Assembly: GCF_947500405.1 (NCBI RefSeq)
Contig: NZ_CANMRY010000009.1
Coordinates: 1 to 64,000 of the forward strand
Direction of reading: 5' to 3'
DNA: 64,000 nucleotides
DNA from: an uncultured Maribacter sp.
GTDB taxonomy: Bacteria > Bacteroidota > Bacteroidia > Flavobacteriales > Flavobacteriaceae
In this document: positions 33,762 to 43,567 of the stretch, piece by piece
Layout of the letters: each line of letters starts with the position of its first letter
Position numbering within the stretch: position 1 is the stretch's first letter
Notes under the pieces: model-generated
Told to the model about the DNA's origin: nothing
What the model saw: the letters and a program-made list of their open reading frames with translations, nothing else
Databases searched by the model: none
Position numbers and translations under genes: made by a program

Positions 33762-35153
33762 CTACCATCCATCTATTACACATTGTAGAGTATGCGGTTT
33801 CGTTTCAGAAAGTGGTATTTCTTGTAGCTCATCTTCTAAATAATTTCCGTTAGCAAAACCTGTAACATTATTAAAACGATATGACCAACAAAACCTAAGG
33901 TTTGTATGTTCTTTAGAATATGTAACCAAATTATCTATTAACACTACGTTTTCAAAATCGATAAACGCCATAAAATAACCAAGAAATTTATTGCGCCTAA
34001 TATCTGCGTCTGAACTTTTATACATATACATACCACAATTATTACAAACATTATCATGTACATAAGTGGCTCGGTTATGTCCTTTATCCCCCCCATTAGA
34101 GTATTGAATATAGCCCAACCTTCCATTAACGGAATCCGAATTCATGGTTATACTATTTCTGGCAATAATATTATGCGTTTTATGCCAACTAACAATCGGA
34201 GCGTCTACATAACTGCTTCCTTCTCCTTGCTCAAGAGTATTATCTAAGATGTAAACATTCTTACCACTTGTATTTACAATATCTCCTCCTGCGTTATGGT
34301 GAAAATAATTATTCTGTATTAATATGTTCTCATCTATGCGTCCGGCACCTTCTATATCAATTCCAAATTCTGGACTTGTTCCTTTAATATGGTGTATTTC
34401 ATTATCTCTTATCTCTATACGTTTGCCTCCAACTATAGAAATACCCTGACGTCTATTGTTATAAATATTATTATTCACAAAAGTAACATCATTAGAATCT
34501 AATACTAAAGAACCGTCACCAGTTAAGTTATGAAGTTCCATATTTTTAATTAATACTTGATTACTTGTATTCCAAACACAAATACCATGACCTTCATCAT
34601 GAGATTTACTTCCGTCACTATCTCGAGGTACGTAAACATGAGTATCTCGATCTCCTTTAATGATTCCATCACGAATAATTATATTATCTCCATTTAAACT
34701 AATTACGCAGTAATTCCATTTATTATTTGTATCTATTTTTAAAATTGCTCCCTCACTAAAAACAAATTCCGTATCGCCATGAATTTCAATACCTCCTTGA
34801 TAAATTTCATTAACGTCTTCCCCAACCAAATACTCTCCTTCTGGCAGCACAACTTTAGTATAATTGTTTTCATGAGCCCAATCTATTGCTGCTTGTAAAT
34901 TACTAGTCGTTTTTACAGCATTTGTATTATTATTGGGTATATCCCATTGGTCAATATCAATAACATACTCAAGGCTAGTTGGCATTTTAGGTAGTTGTGC
35001 CTTAAAATTTAGAATAGGTAATCCTGTTACATCTAAATTTTCTTTATCGGCTGCATACTCAGAATTACTAATAATAGTATCTAAATCTTCACTTTTACAT
35101 GAAATATTAAAAAATAGTATACTAATTAACAGATAATAAATGGTACTTCTCAT
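33762..35153 (-). CDS. Lipoprotein with right-handed parallel beta-helix domain
   Basis: About 463 residues from the ATG at 35153 (MRSTIYYLLISILFFNISCK), two codons inside the longest frame; lipobox FNISC. From about residue 75 the text has parallel beta-helix repeats: AIDWAHENNYTKVVLPEGEY, IEIHGDTEFVFSEGAIL, NQVLIKNMELHNLTGDGSLV, NNNIYNNRRQGISIVG and RDNEIHHIKGTSPEFGIDIE. This fold is common in pectate lyase-like and mannuronan epimerase-like enzymes. No catalytic residues can be named, so the substrate is open. Confidence 0.82.
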   Translation of the reverse strand: MRSTIYYLLISILFFNISCKSEDLDTIISNSEYAADKENLDVTGLPILNFKAQLPKMPTSLEYVIDIDQWDIPNNNTNAVKTTSNLQAAIDWAHENNYTKVVLPEGEYLVGEDVNEIYQGGIEIHGDTEFVFSEGAILKIDTNNKWNYCVISLNGDNIIIRDGIIKGDRDTHVYVPRDSDGSKSHDEGHGICVWNTSNQVLIKNMELHNLTGDGSLVLDSNDVTFVNNNIYNNRRQGISIVGGKRIEIRDNEIHHIKGTSPEFGIDIEGAGRIDENILIQNNYFHHNAGGDIVNTSGKNVYILDNTLEQGEGSSYVDAPIVSWHKTHNIIARNSITMNSDSVNGRLGYIQYSNGGDKGHNRATYVHDNVCNNCGMYMYKSSDADIRRNKFLGYFMAFIDFENVVLIDNLVTYSKEHTNLRFCWSYRFNNVTGFANGNYLEDELQEIPLSETKPHTLQCVIDGW

Positions 35154-35283
35154 AAGCAAATATTAAGACTAGGTTTGCCTTACATAAACTTTAATTAGAA
35201 GATAATATTTTAAAAAAAAATGCTTTATCGACAAAAGGTATTACAATACACTACGGACTAATTTATAGGCCTGCGAAAAATAT

Positions 35284-36588
35284 TTACTTTTTGCGCATAA
35301 ATACACTAATAGGAACTCCCGAAAAATTAAAGTTTTCACGTAATTTATTCTCTAAATAACGCTTATATGGCTCACGAACATATTGCGGTAAATTACAAAA
35401 GAATGCAAATTGCGGATATGGCGTTGGCAGTTGCATACAAAATTTAATCTTAACAAACTTACCTTTATATGCTGGTGGTGGATAGTTCTCTATAATAGGC
35501 AACATAGTATCATTAAACTTACGTGTAGGTATCTTAATGTTTCTATTATTATACACCTCAACGGCGGTTTCTATAGCTTTAAAAATACGTTGCTTTGTTA
35601 GCACAGATATAAATAGAATTGGAACATCTGTAAAAGGCTCTATTGCTTTTTTAATTTTATCGGTATAATGCTTTATAGTATTTGTCTCCTTGTCTTCTAC
35701 TAAATCCCATTTATTTACTAAGATTACAATGCCCTTATTATTTCTTTGTGCTAACCAGAAAATATTTTCTACTTGCCCATCAAAACCACGAGTGGCATCT
35801 AACAACAACAAACAAACATCGCTATGCTCTATAGCTCTTACAGAACGCATAACTGAATAAAATTCTAAATCTTCTTTAACTTTTGCCTTACGACGTATAC
35901 CTGCTGTATCTACTAAATTAAATTCAAACCCAAAGCGATTATATTTAGTATCTATACTATCTCTTGTTGTACCAGCAATATCGGTCACAATATAACGATC
36001 TTCTCCAATTAATGCATTTATAAACGAAGATTTTCCTGCATTTGGCCTACCAACAACTGCAAACCTAGGAAGATTACTTTCCTCTTCTTCTACTTCTGGA
36101 AGGACTTTTACAATTGCATCTAGAAGCTCTCCAGAACCACTACCATTTATACTAGAAAGTGTATAAAAATCTCCTAGCCCAAGGTTATAAAATTCTACAG
36201 CATCTTCTGCACGCATAGCATTATCTACCTTATTAACTGCTAAAAAGACTGGTTTATTTACTCTTCTAAGTAACTTGGAAACATCTTCGTCCATTCCTGT
36301 TATACCAGACTCTACGTCTACCATAAAAATTATAGCATCGGCTTCTTCTATAGCAAGTTCTACCTGCTTATCTATTTCTTGTTCAAAAATATCGTCACTA
36401 CCAACAACATAACCCCCTGTATCTATTAAAGAAAATTCTTTTCCGTTCCAGTCGCTCTTTCCATAATGACGGTCTCTTGTAACACCACTAACAGCATCTA
36501 CAATAGCTTCTCTTCTTTGGATTAAACGATTAAAAAATGTAGATTTTCCAACATTTGGTCTTCCTACAATAGCAACAATAGCACTCAT
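35284..36588 (-). CDS. der: Ribosome-associated GTPase Der (EngA)
   Basis: 434 residues with two GTPase domains in tandem, GRPNVGKS (about 8-15) and GRPNAGKS (about 180-187), each with DTGG or DTAG switch text and NKVD or NKWD specificity boxes, then a C-terminal KH-like domain ([20 protein letters not shown]). The double GTPase layout is unique to Der, an essential 50S assembly factor. Confidence 0.97.
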   Translation of the reverse strand: MSAIVAIVGRPNVGKSTFFNRLIQRREAIVDAVSGVTRDRHYGKSDWNGKEFSLIDTGGYVVGSDDIFEQEIDKQVELAIEEADAIIFMVDVESGITGMDEDVSKLLRRVNKPVFLAVNKVDNAMRAEDAVEFYNLGLGDFYTLSSINGSGSGELLDAIVKVLPEVEEEESNLPRFAVVGRPNAGKSSFINALIGEDRYIVTDIAGTTRDSIDTKYNRFGFEFNLVDTAGIRRKAKVKEDLEFYSVMRSVRAIEHSDVCLLLLDATRGFDGQVENIFWLAQRNNKGIVILVNKWDLVEDKETNTIKHYTDKIKKAIEPFTDVPILFISVLTKQRIFKAIETAVEVYNNRNIKIPTRKFNDTMLPIIENYPPPAYKGKFVKIKFCMQLPTPYPQFAFFCNLPQYVREPYKRYLENKLRENFNFSGVPISVFMRKK

Positions 36589-36662
36589 AATATAAAATTA
36601 AGCCACAAAGGTAGTGCTAATACTTAAATAAAAGATAAGAATATAAACAGAAGACTTTTTAA

Positions 36663-37373
36663 CTATACTTCTTTTAAAAAATTATGACTTATAGTTCTTT
36701 TTTTTGCTCCTGTTAAGTAAGATTCCCCAGGATTCCTCTTTCTAACTACTTTAGCAGGAGAGCCAAACGCCAAAACATTACTTTCTACATTATCTATTAC
36801 CAAAGAACCTGCTCCTATTACAGAATGATTTCCTATTCGAATATTTTCTATAATATTAGTTCCCAAACAAACAACTGAAAATTCACCTAAGTAAAAATTA
36901 CCTCCAGTACATACACGAGGTGCTAGACTAGAAAAATCTCCCATAATACTATCATGATCTATGGAAGCATTAGTGTTTACTATACAAAAATCCCCAACTC
37001 TTGTACTAGACCCAACAATTGCGCCAGACATAATTACACTTCCTTTACCAATATGACTTTCTCTTCCTACACAAGCATTTGGATGAATAACGTTTACGAA
37101 TATAAAATTTGGTAAAATAGAAGTTATTTTATCTACCACTTTTTTTCGTATCCAATTATCTCCTATTGCTACAACACCACCAACAATGCCATACTTTTCT
37201 ACTAATATTGGTAAATCTGCTACACTTCCTAAAACAGTATAACCAACAACAACGCTTCCTTTTCTTTTATTGGAATCTATAAAACCAATAACAGAATATT
37301 TTCCTTGCTTTTGAATACAATCTAAAACAACTTTTCCATTTCCTGAAGCACCAAAAACTATAATATTTTTCAT
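36663..37373 (-). CDS. NeuD-like sugar O/N-acyltransferase
   Basis: 236 residues from the ATG at 37373 (MKNIIVFGASGNGKVVLDCI); the longer frame adds 14 residues unlike the family. An N-terminal Rossmann-like PglD_N domain (FGASGNGK) is followed by left-handed beta-helix hexapeptide repeats (VGRESHIGKGSVIMSGAIVG, SHNDDSIMGDFS-type text, VIGAGSLVIDNVESNVLAFG). It is a trimeric acetyl-CoA-dependent acyltransferase of surface polysaccharide sugars. No glycan cluster surrounds it here. Confidence 0.85.
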   Translation of the reverse strand: MKNIIVFGASGNGKVVLDCIQKQGKYSVIGFIDSNKRKGSVVVGYTVLGSVADLPILVEKYGIVGGVVAIGDNWIRKKVVDKITSILPNFIFVNVIHPNACVGRESHIGKGSVIMSGAIVGSSTRVGDFCIVNTNASIDHDSIMGDFSSLAPRVCTGGNFYLGEFSVVCLGTNIIENIRIGNHSVIGAGSLVIDNVESNVLAFGSPAKVVRKRNPGESYLTGAKKRTISHNFLKEV

Positions 37374-37492
37374 ATAATAATGGGGATTCGTGCATTTTAT
37401 CGATAAAAAACACACTTAACCGATAAATCAAAGGTAGGTAATCATTTCATATTTATACTCATATTTAATCCTATTTTTAGAAAAAATAGGAC

Positions 37493-37536
37493 AAAAAAAA
37501 TCTCTAAGTTCAAGTATATACTTAATCTTAGAGATT
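37493..37536 (-). terminator. Rho-independent terminator of the choice-of-anchor I gene
   Basis: AATCTCTAAG (37499-37508) and CTTAGAGATT (37527-37536) form the stem; on the minus strand it is followed by a T-run (A-run on + at 37493-37500). It lies 24 bp past the stop of the gene ending at 37560. Confidence 0.75.
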
Positions 37537-37559
37537 AATTAATAGTTACTTAACCTTAC

Positions 37560-39083
37560 TTATTTTATCTCATAAATAGTAATTGTATTAGAAACTTCAT
37601 TAGTTACTACTAATAAATTTTCTTTAGTTGGACTTTGTTCACTAGGAATTACTATTAATCCTTCTGGAGCAATATCTTCTGCGTTATATAACCAGTTTAC
37701 AAAAACCGGTGCTGTTGGCGTTGTTATGTCATAAACCATTACTCCTCCTGTTCTTTCTAATCCAACAAAAAGTAAGGTGCTATTTCCTATTTTTAATGTC
37801 GTAACAGATTCTGGCTCCGCTCCTTTATCATCACTACGACCATCAGCTTCTCCTTCATCATTATTAAAAAGTTCCGGATTTAATTCAAATGTTTTCTTTC
37901 CTATTTGATCACCACTATCATATATTTTTGATCCTGCAGTATCCCATATGGTAAAAGAACGACCACCGTAACCATAAATTTGGTCAAAATCTCCATCGCC
38001 ATCAGTATCTCCATTGGCAGTTGTAATTTTTAAACGACCTAAATTTTCATCTAATTGTAATTCTTCTGCATTAGGATAAACAGTTTCATCTAAAGTTAAA
38101 TCTTTAACTCTTTCTTCCTCAGAGTACCCATCATAATCTCTAGCATCTCCTTCATTTGCAGTTATTAAATACTCAGCCCCACCAATTCTAGAAAAAGTCA
38201 TAGCATCTGGCATGTAATAACTTAATACTGGCCAGTTTTTAAAATTACCAACAATAGCATCTTTATTACTAGCATCCATCGTATTTTCTGGTAAAGAAAA
38301 ATCTTTAGTCCCTAAACCATAAACATTTGTAATTGCCATGCTTCCTAGGTCTACCACTGCAATACCGTTATTCTCTTGTAAAGTAACGTATGCATACTTA
38401 CTATCTTCTGATACAGCAACGTATTCTGGCTCTACATCTTCACTTAAAGAAGCTCCAGGGCCAAAAACACGAAAATCATTACCTATAGTTTGCCCATTAT
38501 AAGCACCAAAAAATAATGTGTTTATTTCATTCTCTTTAATATTAACTACAGAAATAGACCCTTCAGGGTCTACAGTATAATCATCATTTGGTTCTCCTTC
38601 ATTTGCAGATATAATATATTTACCATCTGGACTAAAAGTTACCATATCTGGCAATGCTCCTGCATTATAAGTATTTACTTGAACTTGTGTTTCTGTATTA
38701 AAAGTAATTATTTGCCCATCTAATTGTTTTGGATCACTTTCTACAGCTACCGCTAATAAGCCATCATGTGCAGCAATACTGTTTGGTGTTCCAGGTAATG
38801 TTATTGATGTTAATTTTAGTGTTGCTGATGGATTAGATATATCCCATACAGATATTTCTTGCTCATTTGGATTTACTACAAATAATTTCTCTGTTTTTGC
38901 ATCAAAAGCACTGATTTCTGCAAATCCTTCATCTCCAGAACCATTAATAGAAGTGCTTAATTTTGTAAAAGTTAATGCAGATACATCTATATCTTTATCG
39001 CCATCAAAGTCTGTATTATCATCATTAATACATGAACTAAAAATTAGGGCCATTGAAGCCGCTAGAATAAGTGATTTTTTCAT
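37560..39083 (-). CDS. Choice-of-anchor I family lipoprotein (beta-propeller)
   Basis: 507 residues with lipobox FSSC (Cys18). The rest reads as a beta-propeller of the choice-of-anchor I family: EISAFDAKTEKLFVVNPNEQ, NSIAAHDGLLAVAVESDPKQ, MVTFSPDGKYIISANEGEPN, DDYTVDPEGSISVV, YLITANEGDARDYDGYSEEE and GLERTGGVMVYDITTP. Relatives are annotated as alkaline-phosphatase-like or surface proteins; no enzyme motif is visible. Probably surface exposed. Preceded and followed by unrelated genes, with its own terminator. Confidence 0.82.
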   Translation of the reverse strand: MKKSLILAASMALIFSSCINDDNTDFDGDKDIDVSALTFTKLSTSINGSGDEGFAEISAFDAKTEKLFVVNPNEQEISVWDISNPSATLKLTSITLPGTPNSIAAHDGLLAVAVESDPKQLDGQIITFNTETQVQVNTYNAGALPDMVTFSPDGKYIISANEGEPNDDYTVDPEGSISVVNIKENEINTLFFGAYNGQTIGNDFRVFGPGASLSEDVEPEYVAVSEDSKYAYVTLQENNGIAVVDLGSMAITNVYGLGTKDFSLPENTMDASNKDAIVGNFKNWPVLSYYMPDAMTFSRIGGAEYLITANEGDARDYDGYSEEERVKDLTLDETVYPNAEELQLDENLGRLKITTANGDTDGDGDFDQIYGYGGRSFTIWDTAGSKIYDSGDQIGKKTFELNPELFNNDEGEADGRSDDKGAEPESVTTLKIGNSTLLFVGLERTGGVMVYDITTPTAPVFVNWLYNAEDIAPEGLIVIPSEQSPTKENLLVVTNEVSNTITIYEIK

Positions 39084-39172
39084 TTTGGTATTTCATTGAT
39101 TATTATAAGTCAACAAAAATGAACATCCTACTTAATTCTAAAGTAAAGAAAAGTATATCCTATGGTTACTAA

Positions 39173-40060
39173 TTACTTCTTATTGTAACCAAAACGTTTC
39201 AGCTGTCGAGAATCGCTACGCCAATTCTTATTCACTTTTACATATAATTCTAAATGAACTTGTTTACCAAAAAATTTCTCCAAGTCTTTTCTAGACTCTA
39301 CACCTACTCTTTTTAAAGCACTTCCTTTATGGCCAATAATGATTCCTTTTTGAGAATCTCTTTCTACCATAATAACAGCACGCATGCGAATAATATCTTC
39401 ATCTTCAAAAAACTCCTCGGTTTCTATTTCTACAGAATACGGAATCTCTTTTTTGTAGTGTATTAATATTTTTTCGCGAATAGTTTCGTTTACAAAAAAC
39501 CGCTCTGGTTTATCAGTTAATTGATCTTTAGGATAATAAGCTGGTGAAGCTGGCAGTAATTCTATAATACGCTCAAAAACACCTGTAACATTAAAATTTT
39601 GAAGTGCCGATATTAAATGTATTTCTACAGTTGGTAATTGCTCTTGCCAATACTGTACTTGTTCTTCTATTATTTCCTGTTCAGTAACATCAATCTTATT
39701 TAATAATAGTAATACAGGAATCTTAGAATTCTTTATTTTATTAAAAAACTTTTCATCTTTTAAAGCCTTTTCTCCAATTTCTACCATGTAAATTAAGACA
39801 TCGGCATCTTCAAAAGCAGATTTTACAAAGTCCATCATAGAAGTTTGTAACTCGTAGGCTGGTTTAATTATCCCAGGTGTATCTGATAAAATCATCTGAA
39901 AATCATCTCCGTTTACTATTCCCAAAATACGATGTCTTGTAGTTTGTGCTTTAGAGGTAATAATAGATAATTTTTCTCCAACAAAAGCATTCATTAATGT
40001 AGACTTCCCTACATTAGGATTACCAATAATATTTACAAACCCGGCTTTATGCTCTGTCAT
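39173..40060 (-). CDS. era: GTPase Era
   Basis: 295 residues. GTPase domain with GNPNVGKS (P-loop, about 12-19), DTPG (about 59-62) and NKID (about 121-124), and a C-terminal KH domain (about 205-285) with GHKGSALKRVGVESRKDLEK. Era binds 16S rRNA and is needed for 30S maturation. Its start overlaps the AGCS gene's stop by 14 bp. Confidence 0.96.
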   Translation of the reverse strand: MTEHKAGFVNIIGNPNVGKSTLMNAFVGEKLSIITSKAQTTRHRILGIVNGDDFQMILSDTPGIIKPAYELQTSMMDFVKSAFEDADVLIYMVEIGEKALKDEKFFNKIKNSKIPVLLLLNKIDVTEQEIIEEQVQYWQEQLPTVEIHLISALQNFNVTGVFERIIELLPASPAYYPKDQLTDKPERFFVNETIREKILIHYKKEIPYSVEIETEEFFEDEDIIRMRAVIMVERDSQKGIIIGHKGSALKRVGVESRKDLEKFFGKQVHLELYVKVNKNWRSDSRQLKRFGYNKK

Positions 40061-41411
40061 TCTTTAACTTTTTAAAATATGCTTTTGCAGCTTCATTTAC
40101 TTTCGGCGCCAATAATAAAACGGCTATCATATTAGGTATTACCATTAAAGCATATGAAAGGTCTATTAAATTCTTCACTAAATCTAAAGAAGCTACAGCG
40201 GCAAAAATAATCATTATAACAAAGTAGACATTATATAATTTACCTATTCGTGCGTTTGTTAGAAAAGAAAGTGATTTTACACCATAATAGGAATAGGTAA
40301 ATAACGTAGAAAGAGCAAAAGCAGATACAATTATCATTAATAAATCATCACCATAACCAAAAAGTGTACGTCTAAATGCCTCTAAGGTCATTACAATTCC
40401 GCTCATATCTTCTAAATATGCACCACTTAATATTATTACTATAGCTGTAAAAGTACATACCAAAATTGTATCAATAAATGGACCCAACATAGCTACTAAA
40501 CCTTCTTTAATAGGATTGTCCGTTTTAGATTGCCCATGATACATTGGTGCACTACCTAAACCTGCTTCGTTAGAAAACATAGCTCTACGAACCCCAATAA
40601 TAACTAATCCCCAGAAACCTCCAGTTACTACCGTTTTAAAGTTCCAAGCCTCTGTAAAAATCAATCTTAAAGATGGTATTATTTGGCCAGAATTTAATAG
40701 CATAACCACAATTACTGCAACTAAATAAACAAATACCATAAAAGGTACAATTGCAGACGCCACCTTTGCTATTTTGTTAAGACCTCCAAATATTACAAAA
40801 GAAGTAATTACGGCTAAAAAGATTCCTATTGTCCATTTCCAACACTCATCTCCCATGGCATACAAGGTTTCCGATGGCTCAATTACACTCATGAATGTCT
40901 CCGTGAACTGATTTGCTGTAAAAACGCCTAAAAAACCAAATAACCCACAAACAGCAAAAAACACAGCCAGAGGTTTTGCTTTTTTACCCAAACCTTTTGT
41001 AATATAATACATAGGACCTCCTTGCATTTTACCATCTGAATCTATGCCTCTAAACATTATAGATAAACTGCAGGAATAAAACTTTATTCCCATTCCCAAA
41101 ATTGCCGTAATCCAAATCCAAAAAACTACTCCAGGACCACCATCATGAATAGCAATAGCTACTCCAGAAATATTTCCTAAGCCTACTGTTGCAGCGACAG
41201 CTGCAGATAACGCCTGAAAAGAACTAACATCTCCTTTTGCATTTTTATCATCATATTTACCTGCGGTTATTGCTATAGCATGCCCAAAAAAACGAAGAGG
41301 AACCAACTTAGAATAGAAGAAAAGAAAAAGTCCGCCACCAATTAAAAGAATAAACATGGGCCATTCTGTATATGGCAAGACGGAAGACAATAAATCGTTT
41401 AAAAAATTCAT
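40047..41411 (-). CDS. Alanine/glycine:sodium symporter (AGCS family)
   Basis: 454 residues with about 11 membrane segments. AGCS signature: SSFQALSAAVAATVGLGNIS, GVAIAIHDGGPGVVFWIWI, MGIKFYSCSLSIMFR and VRRAMFSNEAGLGSAPMYHG. It takes up alanine or glycine with sodium. It begins an operon-like pair with era. Confidence 0.93.
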   Translation of the reverse strand: MNFLNDLLSSVLPYTEWPMFILLIGGGLFLFFYSKLVPLRFFGHAIAITAGKYDDKNAKGDVSSFQALSAAVAATVGLGNISGVAIAIHDGGPGVVFWIWITAILGMGIKFYSCSLSIMFRGIDSDGKMQGGPMYYITKGLGKKAKPLAVFFAVCGLFGFLGVFTANQFTETFMSVIEPSETLYAMGDECWKWTIGIFLAVITSFVIFGGLNKIAKVASAIVPFMVFVYLVAVIVVMLLNSGQIIPSLRLIFTEAWNFKTVVTGGFWGLVIIGVRRAMFSNEAGLGSAPMYHGQSKTDNPIKEGLVAMLGPFIDTILVCTFTAIVIILSGAYLEDMSGIVMTLEAFRRTLFGYGDDLLMIIVSAFALSTLFTYSYYGVKSLSFLTNARIGKLYNVYFVIMIIFAAVASLDLVKNLIDLSYALMVIPNMIAVLLLAPKVNEAAKAYFKKLKNDRA

Positions 41412-41488
41412 AAATAACGGTAATCTTAAAGATTGGGTAATTTAGGAATTTTAAAACGGATGCAGTAAAATAAATATGTGTTTTTATT

Positions 41489-41519
41489 TTGATAGTAAAC
41501 AAAAAGCATTGTATATTTG
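41489..41519 (+). promoter_or_regulatory. Promoter of the initiator tRNA gene
   Basis: TATATTTG (41512-41519) exactly fits the Bacteroidetes -7 element TAnnTTTG. A TTG at 41489-41491 lies 20 bp upstream as a possible -33 element, slightly long. The mature tRNA begins 75 bp downstream. Confidence 0.6.
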
Positions 41520-41593
41520 CAGTCCAAAATAAGTCAGTCAGCATTATGAACTGAGTGCTTTTAAGGCAAAGTTGATTATTTTGAAATCCATAT

Positions 41594-41666
<73 letters not shown>

Positions 41667-41671
41667 CTACC

Positions 41672-41707
41672 AAAAGCCTTTCAGGAAATTGAAAGGCTTT
41701 TTTATTT
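41672..41707 (+). terminator. Terminator of the tRNA gene
   Basis: AAAAGCCTTTC (41672-41682) and GAAAGGCTTTT (41691-41701) form the stem with an 8-nt loop, followed by a T-rich run. It lies 5 bp past the tRNA. Confidence 0.85.
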
Positions 41708-41912
41708 ATTACCTTACCTATCTTTACGTAATTTCGGATCAAGCCTAAAAGTTGTGTTTATGCAAATATTCTGTTGAAGCGTTTTTTGAGTATGTTTTAC
41801 AACATCTTTTATTCTTACCTAAAAAAAATATACTATATTATTATATAATACTGCAACATAGTCTAACTTAATGTGTTTGCATAAATTTTATTAGAGTAAC
41901 CGTATAGTTAAG

Positions 41913-41979
41913 TTGCTGAATTTGTAACAAATGATGCTTAATAATTTACAAACACTTTTTTAATATACACTTAACTTTG
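41913..41979 (+). promoter_or_regulatory. Xylan-locus promoter with candidate HTCS operator (transporter gene)
   Basis: ATGCTTAA at 41934-41941, with a related TTGCTGAA 21 bp upstream (41913-41920), and -7-like TAACTTTG at 41972-41979, exactly 38 bp after the start of the ATGCTTAA box. TAACAAATG precedes the box. The same box and the same 38-bp spacing occur at the two other promoters of the locus. The rest of the 361 bp between the tRNA terminator and the transporter gene shows no gene. Confidence 0.65.
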
Positions 41980-42062
41980 TTAACACTGGAATTTAAAAAA
42001 ACTAGTTTAAAACAAAGCTTTATTAAAAAACACACTAAATAATAGTAAAATCTTAAAAATAT

Positions 42063-43478
42063 ATGTCCAAGTCAGAAAATTCAAGGTACTTATTAAAATT
42101 AACATTAGTAGCTACCTTAGGAGGGTTACTATTTGGTTATGACACAGGTGTTATTTCAGGAACAGTTGGCTCTTTAGATGCTTTTTTTATAAAGCCAAAA
42201 GGTTTGTCAGAAACAGCAGCAAGTGCTTTTAAAGGTTTTTTAATATCAAGTGCTTTAATTGGGTGCATCATCGGAGGCATATTTGGAGGAGTAATAAGTA
42301 AAAAAGTTGGTAGAAAAAACGGTTTAATAATTGCAGCTATTTTATTTTTAGTATCTGCATTAGGATCAGCAATGCCAGAAATGCTAATTACTAGAATAGG
42401 TACAGCAGACCATACATTCTCAACTGTATTTATTATATATAGAATTATAGGCGGCTTAGGGGTTGGTTTAGCATCTATGCTCTCTCCTTTGTATATTTCA
42501 GAAATAGCTCCAGCAAATAGTAGAGGTAAGTTAGTTTCATTTAATCAATTAGCTATTGTTGGTGGTTTTATGGTTGTATATTTTGTTAATTATTTTATTT
42601 CAAAAGGAGGGGGCTCTGATGAATGGCTAAACACTGTGGGTTGGAGATGGATGTTTGCCTCAGAGGTAATACCGGCGAGTTTGTTTTTAATTTTACTATT
42701 TTTTGTACCTGATACACCACGATCTTTAATGTTAAAAAACAGAAAAAAAGAAGCTCTAAATGTATTAGTTAAAGTTAATGGAAAAATAGAAGGTCATAAA
42801 ATCTTATCAGAAATTGATGGGTCTGTTACCGAAACCTCAGGTAAATTATTGTCTTATGGTTGGTTAGTTATTGCAATAGGAATAATTCTTTCTGTTTTTC
42901 AGCAGTTTGTAGGTATTAATGTTGTATTATATTATGCCCCTGAAATTTTTAAATCTATTAACTCTGATACGGATGGTGCTTTATTTTTAACAATACTTGT
43001 TGGTATTGTAAATTTCATATTCACTATTATTGCTATTAAGACCGTAGATAAATATGGTAGAAAGCCTTTAATGATTATTGGAGCGTTAGGTATGACAATA
43101 GCAATGTTTGCTCTTGGATTTGTGTTTTTTGCTAAGTCTACAGGTTATTTGGCATTAATTTGTATGATGCTCTATGTCGCTAGTTTTGCTGTAAGCTGGG
43201 GGCCTGTAACATGGGTTTTACTTGCTGAAATATTTCCAAATAAAATAAGAGGAAAAGCCATGGCTATCGCAGTAGCTGCCCAATGGATATCAAATTACTT
43301 AGTTTCTTTAACTTTTCCAATGATGGATGATAACTCTTTTTTAACAGAGCATTTTAATCATGGGTTTTCTTATTGGGTATATGGGCTTATGAGTCTTTTA
43401 GCAATGTTTTTTATATTAAAATTTGTACCTGAAACAAAAGGAAAGACTTTAGAAGAAATGGAAGAAATTTGGAAATAG
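42063..43478 (+). CDS. MFS sugar:proton symporter (XylE-like)
   Basis: 471 residues, 12 transmembrane segments. Sugar-porter signatures: GGLLFGYDTGVISGTVG in helix 1, GGVISKKVGRKNG (RxGRR-type loop), YISEIAPANSRGKLVSFNQL (PESPR/GK-type motif), PDTPRSLMLKNRKKEAL and the C-terminal PETKGKTLEEMEE. The QQFVGINVVLYYAPEIF text in helix 7 fits xylose or glucose porters. It takes up monosaccharide across the inner membrane. It is the first gene of the xylan locus and has the shared operator. Confidence 0.92.
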   Translation: MSKSENSRYLLKLTLVATLGGLLFGYDTGVISGTVGSLDAFFIKPKGLSETAASAFKGFLISSALIGCIIGGIFGGVISKKVGRKNGLIIAAILFLVSALGSAMPEMLITRIGTADHTFSTVFIIYRIIGGLGVGLASMLSPLYISEIAPANSRGKLVSFNQLAIVGGFMVVYFVNYFISKGGGSDEWLNTVGWRWMFASEVIPASLFLILLFFVPDTPRSLMLKNRKKEALNVLVKVNGKIEGHKILSEIDGSVTETSGKLLSYGWLVIAIGIILSVFQQFVGINVVLYYAPEIFKSINSDTDGALFLTILVGIVNFIFTIIAIKTVDKYGRKPLMIIGALGMTIAMFALGFVFFAKSTGYLALICMMLYVASFAVSWGPVTWVLLAEIFPNKIRGKAMAIAVAAQWISNYLVSLTFPMMDDNSFLTEHFNHGFSYWVYGLMSLLAMFFILKFVPETKGKTLEEMEEIWK

Positions 43479-43567
43479 AAATATTATTCTAATAATTAAG
43501 AAAGAATAAATAAAAAGTATTATTTTAAAACAAAAAAACCACAATAAATTGTTGAAAAAGTCATAGT